The notes under the pieces were generated by a model, which ran no database searches, was not told the origin of the DNA, and saw only the letters and a program-made list of their open reading frames with translations. Made by a program: the position numbers and the translations under genes. From Streptomyces hydrogenans (GTDB lineage Bacteria; Actinomycetota; Actinomycetes; Streptomycetales; Streptomycetaceae): a stretch of 64,000 nucleotides of DNA. Below are positions 57,307-64,000 of this stretch, piece after piece (within the stretch, counting starts at the first letter, position 1; each line of letters begins with the position of its first letter). The DNA lies in assembly GCF_014656075.1 (NCBI RefSeq), contig NZ_BNBS01000002.1, positions 1 to 64,000 of the forward strand, given 5' to 3'.

Positions 57307-57825
57307 ATGACCTACCGCGTCTGCTTCGTCTGCACCGGCAACATCTGCCGCTCCCCGATGGCCGAGCACGTCTTCCGCGCGCGCGTGGAGGAGGCCGGCC
57401 TCGGCGGAGCGGTCGAAGTGGACAGCGCGGGCACCGGCGGCTGGCACGAGGGCGACGGGGCGGACCCCCGCACCGTCGCCGTCCTGGAGGAGCACGGCTA
57501 CACCTCCGCCCACACCGCCCGGCAGTTCCGCGCCTCCTGGTTCCCCGCCCTCGATCTGGTGATCGCGCTCGACGAGGGCCACGTCCGGGAACTCCGCCGC
57601 CTCGCCCGTACCCCCGACGAGGCGGCGAAGATCCGGCTGCTCCGCTCGTACGACCGCGCCGCCGGGGACGCGCTCGACGTCCCCGACCCCTACTACGGCG
57701 GACACGAGGGCTTCGAGGAATGCCTGGAGATGACCGAGGCCGCGAGCGGGGGACTCCTCGCCGCGGTCAGAGCCGGGCTCCGGGCCCGCACATCGGGGGA
57801 CGAGATCGAGGAAAGGACCCCGTAA
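57307..57825 (+). CDS. ptpA: low-molecular-weight protein tyrosine phosphatase
   Basis: 172 residues. P-loop CTGNICRS (Cys9, Arg15) and the general-acid Asp in DVPDPYYGG. Dephosphorylates phosphotyrosine proteins; in S. coelicolor PtpA affects secondary metabolism. The start is ATG at 57307, and GTG 57830 of the next gene is five bases after its stop, so it lies within the holin-ptpA-PLP operon. Confidence 0.93.
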   Translation: MTYRVCFVCTGNICRSPMAEHVFRARVEEAGLGGAVEVDSAGTGGWHEGDGADPRTVAVLEEHGYTSAHTARQFRASWFPALDLVIALDEGHVRELRRLARTPDEAAKIRLLRSYDRAAGDALDVPDPYYGGHEGFEECLEMTEAASGGLLAAVRAGLRARTSGDEIEERTP

Positions 57826-57829
57826 GACC

Positions 57830-58993
57830 GTGAGCCCTCAGGAACAGCGCCACCCCGCGGGAGGTCCCGGCGACGGGACCCTCGCCGTCCGGGCCGGACT
57901 GCCCGAGCCCGTGAAGCACGAACCGACCCTGCCGGGGCCGGTCTTCGCCGCCCACTTCCACCTGCCGGGCGAGCCCACCGGCCCCTACACCTACGGTCGC
58001 GACGAGAACCCGACCTGGACCCATCTGGAACGGGCCCTCAGCACCCTGGAGGCGCCCGCCGAGACCGGGGTCGAGACCGTGGTCTTCGCCTCGGGCATGG
58101 CGGCGATCTCCGCCGTGCTGCTCTCCCAGCTCTCCGCCGGCGACGCCGTCGTCGTACCGAGCGACGGCTACCAGGCCCTGCCGCTCCTCCACGAACAGCT
58201 GCGCGCGTACGGGATCGAGGTGCGCTCCGCCCCCACCGGCGGCGACTCCCAGCTCGACGTGCTCGACGGCGCCCGGCTGTTGTGGATCGAGACCCCCTCC
58301 AACCCCGGGCTCGACGTCTGCGACATCCGCCGGCTGGTCGGCGAGGCACACGCCCGCGGGGCGCTCGTCGCCGTGGACAACACCCTCGCCACCCCGCTCG
58401 GCCAGCGGCCGCTGGAGCTGGGCGCGGACTTCTCGGTGGCCAGCGACACCAAGGGCATGACCGGCCACGGCGACATCCTGCTCGGCCACGTCAGCTGCCG
58501 CGACCCGCTGCGGGCCGCGGAGGTACGGCGCTGGCGCAAGATCGTCGGCGCGATCCCCGGGCCCATGGAGGCATGGCTCGCCCACCGCTCGCTGGCCACC
58601 CTCCAGTTGCGGATCGACCGCCAGTGCGCCACCGCCCTGGAGCTCGCCCGGGTCCTCGCCGACCACCCCGACGTGACCGGGCTGCGCCACCCCGGGCTCC
58701 CGGACGACCCCTCGCACGCGATCGCCTCGCGGCAGATGCGGCGCTTCGGCTCGGTGATCTCCTTCGAGCTCGCCGACCGCGCCCGGGCCGAACGCTTCCT
58801 GGACGAACTGCGCCTGGTCGACGACGCCACCAGCTTCGGCGGGGTGCGCTCCTCGGCGGAGCGGCGCGGGCGCTGGGGCGGGGACGCCGTCCCGGAGGGC
58901 TTCGTCCGCTTCTCGGTCGGCGCGGAGGACCCGGAGGACCTGATCGCCGACGTGCTGCGGGCCCTCGACGCCTCCCGGAAGGCGGCCGGCTAG
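57830..58993 (+). CDS. Cys/Met metabolism PLP enzyme (cystathionine gamma-lyase type)
   Basis: 387 residues, gamma-family PLP enzyme. PLP-Lys208 sits in SDTKGMTGHGD; the Tyr-Gly-Arg of PYTYGRDENPTW, SGMAAIS and WIETPSNP are family motifs. Lyase and synthase subtypes cannot be told apart by eye. The gamma-lyase call rests on resemblance to streptomycete genes annotated so. GTG start with GAGGAAAGG inside the ptpA end; last gene of the three-gene unit. Confidence 0.87.
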   Translation: MSPQEQRHPAGGPGDGTLAVRAGLPEPVKHEPTLPGPVFAAHFHLPGEPTGPYTYGRDENPTWTHLERALSTLEAPAETGVETVVFASGMAAISAVLLSQLSAGDAVVVPSDGYQALPLLHEQLRAYGIEVRSAPTGGDSQLDVLDGARLLWIETPSNPGLDVCDIRRLVGEAHARGALVAVDNTLATPLGQRPLELGADFSVASDTKGMTGHGDILLGHVSCRDPLRAAEVRRWRKIVGAIPGPMEAWLAHRSLATLQLRIDRQCATALELARVLADHPDVTGLRHPGLPDDPSHAIASRQMRRFGSVISFELADRARAERFLDELRLVDDATSFGGVRSSAERRGRWGGDAVPEGFVRFSVGAEDPEDLIADVLRALDASRKAAG

Positions 58994-59107
58994 CAGCCGG
59001 ACCGGCGCGGACCCGGAGCCGACCCGTCGCGCCCGCGCGGCGGGCCGGTTCCGGACCGCGGGGGAGCGGTGCGTTTCAGCCGGGCGGGAACGGGCCATTT
59101 TCTTCCC

Positions 59108-59587
59108 ATGACCGAACGGCCCGTGGTCAAGCGCACCGCACGCGCCATCCTGCTCGACGGAAACGACCTCATCCTCATCAAGCGCACCAAACCGGGGGTG
59201 GATCCCTACTGGCTGACGCCCGGCGGCGGCGTCGAGCCCTCCGACTCCACCGTCGTCGAGGCCCTGCACCGCGAGGTGCACGAGGAACTCGGCGCCAAGA
59301 TCGTCGACGTGGTCCCCTGCTTCGTCGACACCGTCGAGCACATCGTCGACGGCGGGGTCTCCGGCGTGAAGGTCCAGCACTTCTTCGTCTGCCGGCTGGA
59401 GTCGATGGACCCGGGGCTGCGCCACGGCCCGGAGATCGAAGAACCGGTCGGCGAGTACGAGATCGTCCGAGTGCCCTTCAGCCGCGTCGGCATCGCCGCC
59501 GTCCACCTGGTGCCGCTCTCACTGCGCCACTACCTCGACGGCAACATCGAAGGCGTCCGCGCCATGCACGCCCCCGACCTCGGCTGA
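59108..59587 (+). CDS. NUDIX hydrolase
   Basis: 159 residues. NUDIX box: GGGVEPSDS then ALHREVHEELGAKI, with the metal-binding Glu residues intact. Hydrolyses a nucleoside diphosphate-linked compound. ATG with TTTTCTTCCC before it, no ribosome site; a GTG 39 bases upstream behind GGGGAG is the alternative. The last 69 bases overlap the 3' end of the globin-reductase gene in antisense. Confidence 0.85.
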   Translation: MTERPVVKRTARAILLDGNDLILIKRTKPGVDPYWLTPGGGVEPSDSTVVEALHREVHEELGAKIVDVVPCFVDTVEHIVDGGVSGVKVQHFFVCRLESMDPGLRHGPEIEEPVGEYEIVRVPFSRVGIAAVHLVPLSLRHYLDGNIEGVRAMHAPDLG

Positions 59588-60751
59588 CCCGGCCCCCACC
59601 GCGGCGAGTTCCGCCAGGAAGTCGTGGCGGATCCGCTCGGAGGGGACGCCCGAGCCCCGGAGCACGTCCACGCCCTGCCGGACCATGCCGAGCGGCCCCG
59701 AGAGATAGGCGTCCCGCCCGGTCCAGGGACCCGCCTCCCGGACCGCCTCCGGCAGCGGGCCCTGCGCCTCGGTGACGGCGTGGACGGCCAGCCACGGGAA
59801 GGTCTTCTGGAGCCGCAGCAGGGTGTCCATGTCGTAGAGGTCGTGACCGCTGCGGGCGCCGTAGAACACGTCGACCTGCCGGCGGTCGCCGTGCTCGGCG
59901 ACGTCCTCCACCAGCGCCTTGATCGGGGCGATGCCCGTGCCGCCGCCCAGGCAGAGCAGCCCGGTGTCGGTGGCATGGTCGACCGTCATGGAGCCGGCCG
60001 GCGGTCCCAGCCGCAGCACGTCCCCGGGCCGGGCCCGGTGGACCAGCGCGTGGGAGACCCAGCCGGCCGGGACGGCCTTGACGTGGAGGGTGAGCAGTCC
60101 GTCGGGGCGGGGAGCCGAGGCGAAGGAGTAGTGCCGCCAGACCCGCGGCCACCACGGCGTCTCCAAGGTCGTGAACTGCCCGGCGAGGAAGGGGTAGGGC
60201 GCGTCCGTCCGGAGCGTGAGCACGGCGATGTCGGGGGTCCGCAGATCGTGCGAGACCACCTCCGCCTGCCACCAGGCGGGGACCTTCGCCTCGTCCTCGG
60301 CGGCCGCGTCGATCATGATCTGCGAGATCGCCGTGTACGCCCGGACCCAGGCCGCCTCGGTCTCCGTGTCCCAGCTCCGCTCCGCGTACCGGGTGAGCGC
60401 CCCGATCAGGGCCTCGCCGACCGCCGGGTAGTGGGCCGCCTCGACGCCGTACTTCCGGTGCCCCCGGCCGAGATGGCCCAGGTACTCGCCGAGGAAGGCG
60501 GCGTCGTCCATCCGCTCGGCGACCGTGAGCAGCGCCTTGAGCAGGCGGTCCCGCTGGGCGTCCATCGCGGCGGGGAACAGCTCCCGCAGGGCCGGGGTCC
60601 GGACGAAGAGCAGGGCGTAGAAGTACGAGGTCACCTTGTCGGCGACCGGGGCGATCTCCTCGAGGGTGCGGCGGACGAGCACCGCATCGGGGGAGGGCTC
60701 TGATATTCGGGGCCCCGTCCCGCCCGTCGTGCTGGTCGGACCATCCATCAT
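59519..60751 (-). CDS. globin-domain FAD/NAD(P)H oxidoreductase (flavohemoglobin-like)
   Basis: 410 residues. Globin domain at about 20-155 (YFYALLF, and HRKYGVEAAHYPAVGEAL holding the proximal His), FAD domain with RHYSFASAP and NAD-binding GGGTGIAPIKALV, YLSGPLGMV. The layout resembles nitric-oxide dioxygenases. ATG-ATG start behind GAGGCGAGG. The C-terminal 22 residues overlap the NUDIX gene in antisense and look tacked on (GGVHGADAFDVAVEVVAQ). Confidence 0.87.
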   Translation of the reverse strand: MMDGPTSTTGGTGPRISEPSPDAVLVRRTLEEIAPVADKVTSYFYALLFVRTPALRELFPAAMDAQRDRLLKALLTVAERMDDAAFLGEYLGHLGRGHRKYGVEAAHYPAVGEALIGALTRYAERSWDTETEAAWVRAYTAISQIMIDAAAEDEAKVPAWWQAEVVSHDLRTPDIAVLTLRTDAPYPFLAGQFTTLETPWWPRVWRHYSFASAPRPDGLLTLHVKAVPAGWVSHALVHRARPGDVLRLGPPAGSMTVDHATDTGLLCLGGGTGIAPIKALVEDVAEHGDRRQVDVFYGARSGHDLYDMDTLLRLQKTFPWLAVHAVTEAQGPLPEAVREAGPWTGRDAYLSGPLGMVRQGVDVLRGSGVPSERIRHDFLAELAAVGAGSAEVGGVHGADAFDVAVEVVAQ

Positions 60752-60885
60752 GTGCCTCGCCTCACGCAGCCGGCTTCCGTGCTCGCAGCATGGCGGCTGC
60801 CCGCCAGGCTCCGGGCGGAAAGCGGCGTTCTCGGGCCAAAGGGCCGGGTTGCGGACTAGGCTCCACTCTTTCGGCGCGGGCGGGC

Positions 60886-60899
60886 GTTTCACGTGAAAC
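60886..60899. promoter_or_regulatory. parS: parS site between globin-reductase and GNAT genes
   Basis: A second perfect GTTTCACGTGAAAC, in the 200-bp divergent gap; the GTG inside it opens the longest GNAT reading frame. Confidence 0.9.
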
Positions 60900-60952
60900 A
60901 TCACCCGAAAACCCCTGGACGGACGATCACCGCTTCGGAGAGCCTGGCCGTC

Positions 60953-61816
60953 ATGCCGATCTCCCCCACCGCCCTCGCCCAGCTCCCCGTCCGGCGCCTC
61001 GACGCCACCGACCTCCTGGCCTGCGCCGACCTCTCCGAGAACCGCGGCTGGCTCCGCGAGGAGCACAAGTGGGGCCTGCTGCTCACCGCGGGCACCGGCT
61101 ACGGCATCGACGACCCGGACGGCGAGGGACTGCTCGCCTGCTGTGTGGTCACCTCGTACGGCTCCGAGCTCGCGGCCATCGGCATGGTGCTCGTCGCCGA
61201 GCGCTACGCCCGCCAGGGGGTGGGGCGCCGACTGATGCGCCACGTCCTGGACGAGGCCGGACAGACCCCGCTGACCCTCTACGCCACGCCGAACGGGCAG
61301 CCGCTGTACGAAGGGCTCGGCTTCACCGAGATCGGCCGCTCCGCGATGGTGAAGGGCCGCTTCTCCGCCACCGTGCCCGCCCCGCCGGTCACGGTCCGCC
61401 CGGCCACCGCCGACGACCTCCAGGAGATCCTCCGGCTCGACCAGGACATCTTCGGGCTCGACCGCACCCCTCTCCTCACCCGGCTCCCGGCCTTCGCCGA
61501 CCATCTGCGGGTCGCCGTCGACGACGGCGCGATCACCGGCTTCGCCGCCGCCTGGCCCAACATGGACACCCATGTCGTCGGCCCGCTGATCGCCCGCGAC
61601 GCCGCCACCGCCCAGGCGCTGGTGGCCTCGCTGGCGGCCGTCACGGACCGCCCGCTCCGCACCGACGTCGACCTGCGTCACGCCGGACTGCTGAGCTGGC
61701 TGGAGGAGAACGGCCTGGCCCCGATCATGACCAACGCGATGATGGTCCGCTCCCTCCCCGACCTCCCCGGCGACTCGGCCCGGCGCTTCGCCCCCCTGAC
61801 CGTCGCGGCGGGCTGA
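60953..61816 (+). CDS. double-GNAT-domain N-acetyltransferase
   Basis: 287 residues. First GNAT domain (about 10-135) with the acetyl-CoA loop RYARQGVGRRLM and EGLGF; the second half (TVRPATADDLQEI onward) is a degenerate GNAT repeat. Substrate unknown. The ATG at 60953 follows GGAGAG at some distance; a GTG at 60893 inside parS would add 20 residues. Confidence 0.83.
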   Translation: MPISPTALAQLPVRRLDATDLLACADLSENRGWLREEHKWGLLLTAGTGYGIDDPDGEGLLACCVVTSYGSELAAIGMVLVAERYARQGVGRRLMRHVLDEAGQTPLTLYATPNGQPLYEGLGFTEIGRSAMVKGRFSATVPAPPVTVRPATADDLQEILRLDQDIFGLDRTPLLTRLPAFADHLRVAVDDGAITGFAAAWPNMDTHVVGPLIARDAATAQALVASLAAVTDRPLRTDVDLRHAGLLSWLEENGLAPIMTNAMMVRSLPDLPGDSARRFAPLTVAAG

Positions 61817-61868
61817 GCCTCACCGGGCCTCCGGAACGGACCGGGGGAAGCCCTGGAAGACGGGAAAC

Positions 61869-61905
61869 GGGCCGCAATACTTGCAGACGCGCACTATTGC
61901 GGCCC
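61869..61905. promoter_or_regulatory. candidate operator before MarR gene
   Basis: GGGCCGCAATA and TATTGCGGCCC, a perfect 11-bp inverted repeat with a 15-base spacer (37 bp), 55 bases before the MarR start. CTTGCAG in the spacer may be a -35 element. Confidence 0.72.
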
Positions 61906-61959
61906 ATCGTCTACCCTGGATCCCGAGCAGCCCACCGACGAGGAGAGGGACGAAAGACC

Positions 61960-62418
61960 ATGACCGCGACGGATCCCGCCCTCACCGCACTCGCCCAGCG
62001 CTGGTGCGCCCTCTCCCTGCTGCACGGCCGGATCGAGTCGCACATCGAGCGCGCCCTGGAATCCGGTCACGGCCTGAGCGCCCGCGAGTACTCGCTCCTC
62101 GACGTCCTCAGCCGGCAGCACGACGGCCCCGGCGGACACCTCCAGATGAAGCAGGTCGCCGACGCCGTGGTGCTCAGCCAGAGCGCCACCACCCGTCTGG
62201 TCACGCGCCTGGAGGACCGGGGTCTGCTCACCCGCTACCTCTGCGCGACCGACCGGCGCGGCATCTACACCGACGTCACCGAGGCCGGCCAGAAGCTCCT
62301 CGCCGAGGCCCGCCCCACCAACGACCGCGCCCTGCGCGAGGCGCTGGACGAGGCCGGCAAGAACCCCGAGCTGGCACCCCTGGTGCGGGTCCTCGAAGGC
62401 GAGACCGTCACCGTCTGA
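61960..62418 (+). CDS. MarR-family transcriptional regulator
   Basis: 152 residues. HTH and wing (MKQVADAVVLSQSATTRLVTRL, CATDRRGIYTDVT). One Cys early (RWCALS) and one before the wing might allow redox sensing. ATG behind GAGGAGAGGGA. The perfect 37-bp inverted repeat upstream is probably its autoregulatory operator. It is flanked by two GNAT genes; the downstream one is 29 bases away. Confidence 0.9.
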   Translation: MTATDPALTALAQRWCALSLLHGRIESHIERALESGHGLSAREYSLLDVLSRQHDGPGGHLQMKQVADAVVLSQSATTRLVTRLEDRGLLTRYLCATDRRGIYTDVTEAGQKLLAEARPTNDRALREALDEAGKNPELAPLVRVLEGETVTV

Positions 62419-62447
62419 CGGCAGGCCCACGCCGTACGCTGCGGGGC

Positions 62448-62900
62448 ATGAGCGATCTTGAGATCCGTCCCGCCACCGTCGACGACGTGCCCGCGATCAT
62501 CGCGATGCTCGCCGACGACCCGCTCGGCGCCCAGCGGGAGTCCCCCGACCACCTGGAGCCGTACCTCACCGCCTTCGCGCGGCTCGCGGGAGACCCCCAT
62601 CAGCACCTCGTCGTCGCCACCCGGGCGGAGCGGGTCGTCGGCACCCTCCAGCTGACGATCGTCCCCGGGCTCTCCCGGCGCGGCGCCACCCGCTCGATCA
62701 TCGAGGGGGTGCGGATCCACGCCGACGAGCGCGGCAGCGGTCTGGGGACCCGGCTCATCGAGTGGGCCGTCGAGGAGTCCCGGCGCCTGGAGTGCGTCCT
62801 GGTCCAGCTGACCTCCGACGCCACCCGCGTCGACGCCCACCGCTTCTACGAGCGGCTCGGCTTCGAGGCCAGCCACGTGGGGTTCAAGCGGGCCCTCTGA
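62448..62900 (+). CDS. GNAT-family N-acetyltransferase
   Basis: 150 residues, one GNAT domain: LEIRPATVDDVPAI, acetyl-CoA loop ERGSGLGTRLIEW and RFYERLGFEAS. ATG with GCGGGGC before it. Follows MarR on the same strand and likely shares its transcript. Substrate unknown. A palindrome containing parS lies right after the stop. Confidence 0.88.
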   Translation: MSDLEIRPATVDDVPAIIAMLADDPLGAQRESPDHLEPYLTAFARLAGDPHQHLVVATRAERVVGTLQLTIVPGLSRRGATRSIIEGVRIHADERGSGLGTRLIEWAVEESRRLECVLVQLTSDATRVDAHRFYERLGFEASHVGFKRAL

Positions 62901-62906
62901 CACCGC

Positions 62907-62954
62907 CGTGGCGCGGGGACGCTGTTTCACGTGAAACAGCCTCCCCGCGCCACG
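62907..62954. terminator. 48-bp palindrome (terminator-like) with parS at its centre
   Basis: Arms of 24 bases (left begins CGTGGCGCGGGGA, right ends TCCCCGCGCCACG) pair at all but one position (C opposite C). The central 28 bases extend parS outward. It lies between a GNAT gene and the convergent serine hydrolase, where a terminator is expected. Confidence 0.75.
62924..62937. promoter_or_regulatory. parS: parS site inside the palindrome
   Basis: Third perfect GTTTCACGTGAAAC, at the exact centre of the 48-bp palindrome. Confidence 0.9.
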
Positions 62955-62964
62955 ACTCAGCAGG

Positions 62965-64000
62965 TCACAGCCCGCGCCAGCCCTTCTCGTCCACGCCGCC
63001 CGGCACCGCGTCCCCCGGCTCGTACGGCTCCCGGGTGAAGACGAAGGAGCCGAGGTCGAGGTGGCTCACGCCGCCGTCCGGCCGCCGCACCACGCGCAGG
63101 GTCTCCCCCGCGTAGTAGCCGTCCAGACCGATCCAGCCGCCCTCCGGCAGCGCCTTGAAGCGGGCGCGCCGGCCGGCCCCCCGCAGCGGTTCCAGGACCA
63201 CCCCGCGCTCCGCGCCGAGCCGCAGCCCGAAGGCGTACGTCCCCCAGTACCAGGGGCCGGTCAGCGCCAGGAGCTCCTGGTCGACCTCGGACTCGGGCAG
63301 CGGCCGCCACGGCTCGGGGAGGCGCGGCTCGGCCTCGGCCACGATCCGTACGAGGTCGGTCGCCACGACCCCGGTCATCGGGCCGCTCGTCGCGTTGGCC
63401 AGGGCCACGCCCACCAGGCCCTCCTCGACGTCCACCCAGAGTCCGGCGACGAAGCCGGGCAGCGAGCCGCCGTGCCCGACGAGCGCGCCGCCCTCCTTCT
63501 GCGCGAGCTGGAGGCCGAGGCCGTACCCCATCAACGGGTCCCCGACGGCGGGCGGACCGACGGGCACCCGCATCTCGGCGACGGAGGCGGCGCGGAGCAC
63601 GCTGTCGTCGCCCTCGATGAGGAAACCACCGAAGCGGCAGAGGTCGGCGGCGGTCGACCACAGCCGGCCGGCCGCGCCCATCACGCCCAGGTCCTCGGTG
63701 GGTTCGGGGAGCATCACGTCGGCCCAGGGGTGCACCGCCCAGCCCCCGGCGTGCGGGGCGACCGGCTCCCCCGTCGTCCGGTCCATGCCGAGCGGCTCCA
63801 GGATCTCGGTGCGCAGCGCCTCCTCCCAGGAGACCCCGCGCACCGCCTCGACGAGCGCGCCGAGCAGGGTGTAACCCGGGTTGGAGTAGTGGAAGCTGCG
63901 ACCCGCCGGGTGGAGGACGGGCGTCTCCCCCAGGACGTCGGCGAGCTCGGGCCGCGTCGCGCCGGGCGTCCGCTCCCACCAGGGCGAGGGCGTCTCCGCC
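62965..64000 (-). CDS. class C beta-lactamase/serine hydrolase family protein (partial)
   Basis: Runs off the right edge, so the start and the Ser-x-x-Lys motif are outside the window. Visible: the YSN motif in FHYSNPGYTLLG, then GPP to LLMGYGLGLQ and the HxG triad element VGHGGSLPGF, then a C-terminal lipocalin-like extension of about 120 residues. Such proteins act as D-alanyl peptidases or esterases more often than as true beta-lactamases. 345 codons visible. Confidence 0.87.
   Translation of the reverse strand, partial: AETPSPWWERTPGATRPELADVLGETPVLHPAGRSFHYSNPGYTLLGALVEAVRGVSWEEALRTEILEPLGMDRTTGEPVAPHAGGWAVHPWADVMLPEPTEDLGVMGAAGRLWSTAADLCRFGGFLIEGDDSVLRAASVAEMRVPVGPPAVGDPLMGYGLGLQLAQKEGGALVGHGGSLPGFVAGLWVDVEEGLVGVALANATSGPMTGVVATDLVRIVAEAEPRLPEPWRPLPESEVDQELLALTGPWYWGTYAFGLRLGAERGVVLEPLRGAGRRARFKALPEGGWIGLDGYYAGETLRVVRRPDGGVSHLDLGSFVFTREPYEPGDAVPGGVDEKGWRGL

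Overview
The window reads as a core, origin-proximal stretch of a Streptomyces chromosome. The DNA is strongly GC-rich with GC-biased third positions. GTG starts, GTGA/ATGA stop-start overlaps and leaderless-looking promoters are frequent. Lineage markers are the sporulation pair ssgA/ssgR, the DyP-peroxidase/copper-chaperone cluster, a Rex-type operator before cydA, and three perfect 14-bp GTTTCACGTGAAAC sites, the ParB-binding parS sequence that in Streptomyces is concentrated around oriC. I saw no prophage, insertion sequence, CRISPR array, rRNA or tRNA. From memory the gene order follows the oriC-flanking region of S. coelicolor; this was not checked by search.

Layout. 0-9.3 kb: the start of a Pro/Ala-rich (probably protease) gene, a glycerophosphodiesterase, two GHKL ATPase-fold proteins, a SEC-C protein, a secreted hypothetical, a prim-pol-like protein, a GAF-PP2C phosphatase and aminopeptidase P. 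9.5-15.8 kb: a copper-trafficking block (membrane protein, YcnI-like, Sco, PCuAC lipoprotein, CopC-CopD fusion, Tat-exported DyP peroxidase). 15.9-23.8 kb: pheA, serS, a HAD phosphatase, a rhomboid-like protein, dihydrolipoyl dehydrogenase, and a GntR regulator coupled to an MFS transporter. 23.8-27.4 kb: a four-gene operon with two ABC ATPase/permease pairs. 27.6-36.8 kb: an M24 protein coupled to a hydrolase-SDR fusion, a MerR regulator, kptA, an LLM oxidoreductase, a MarR/membrane/SGNH locus and a second HAD phosphatase. 36.8-44.8 kb: cydA-cydB-cydCD and a GAF histidine kinase in one direction behind a Rex operator. 45-54 kb: cyclophilin-fold protein, HisC-like aminotransferase, LacI regulator, PPP-type phosphatase, thiC with a TPP riboswitch, YibE/F transporter. 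54.5-64 kb: ssgA, ssgR, small membrane proteins, cupin, ptpA, a Cys/Met PLP enzyme, NUDIX, a globin-reductase, GNAT/MarR genes and a truncated serine hydrolase.

The most interesting non-coding content concerns the chromosome itself. There are DnaA-box clusters in AT-rich DNA before serS and before kptA; the second reaches into the 3' end of the MerR gene and distorts its codon use. The three parS sites lie in coding or gene-boundary DNA: one forms the first codons of cydCD and one is the centre of a 48-bp palindrome between convergent genes. Together these suggest a replication/segregation landscape overlaid on housekeeping genes.
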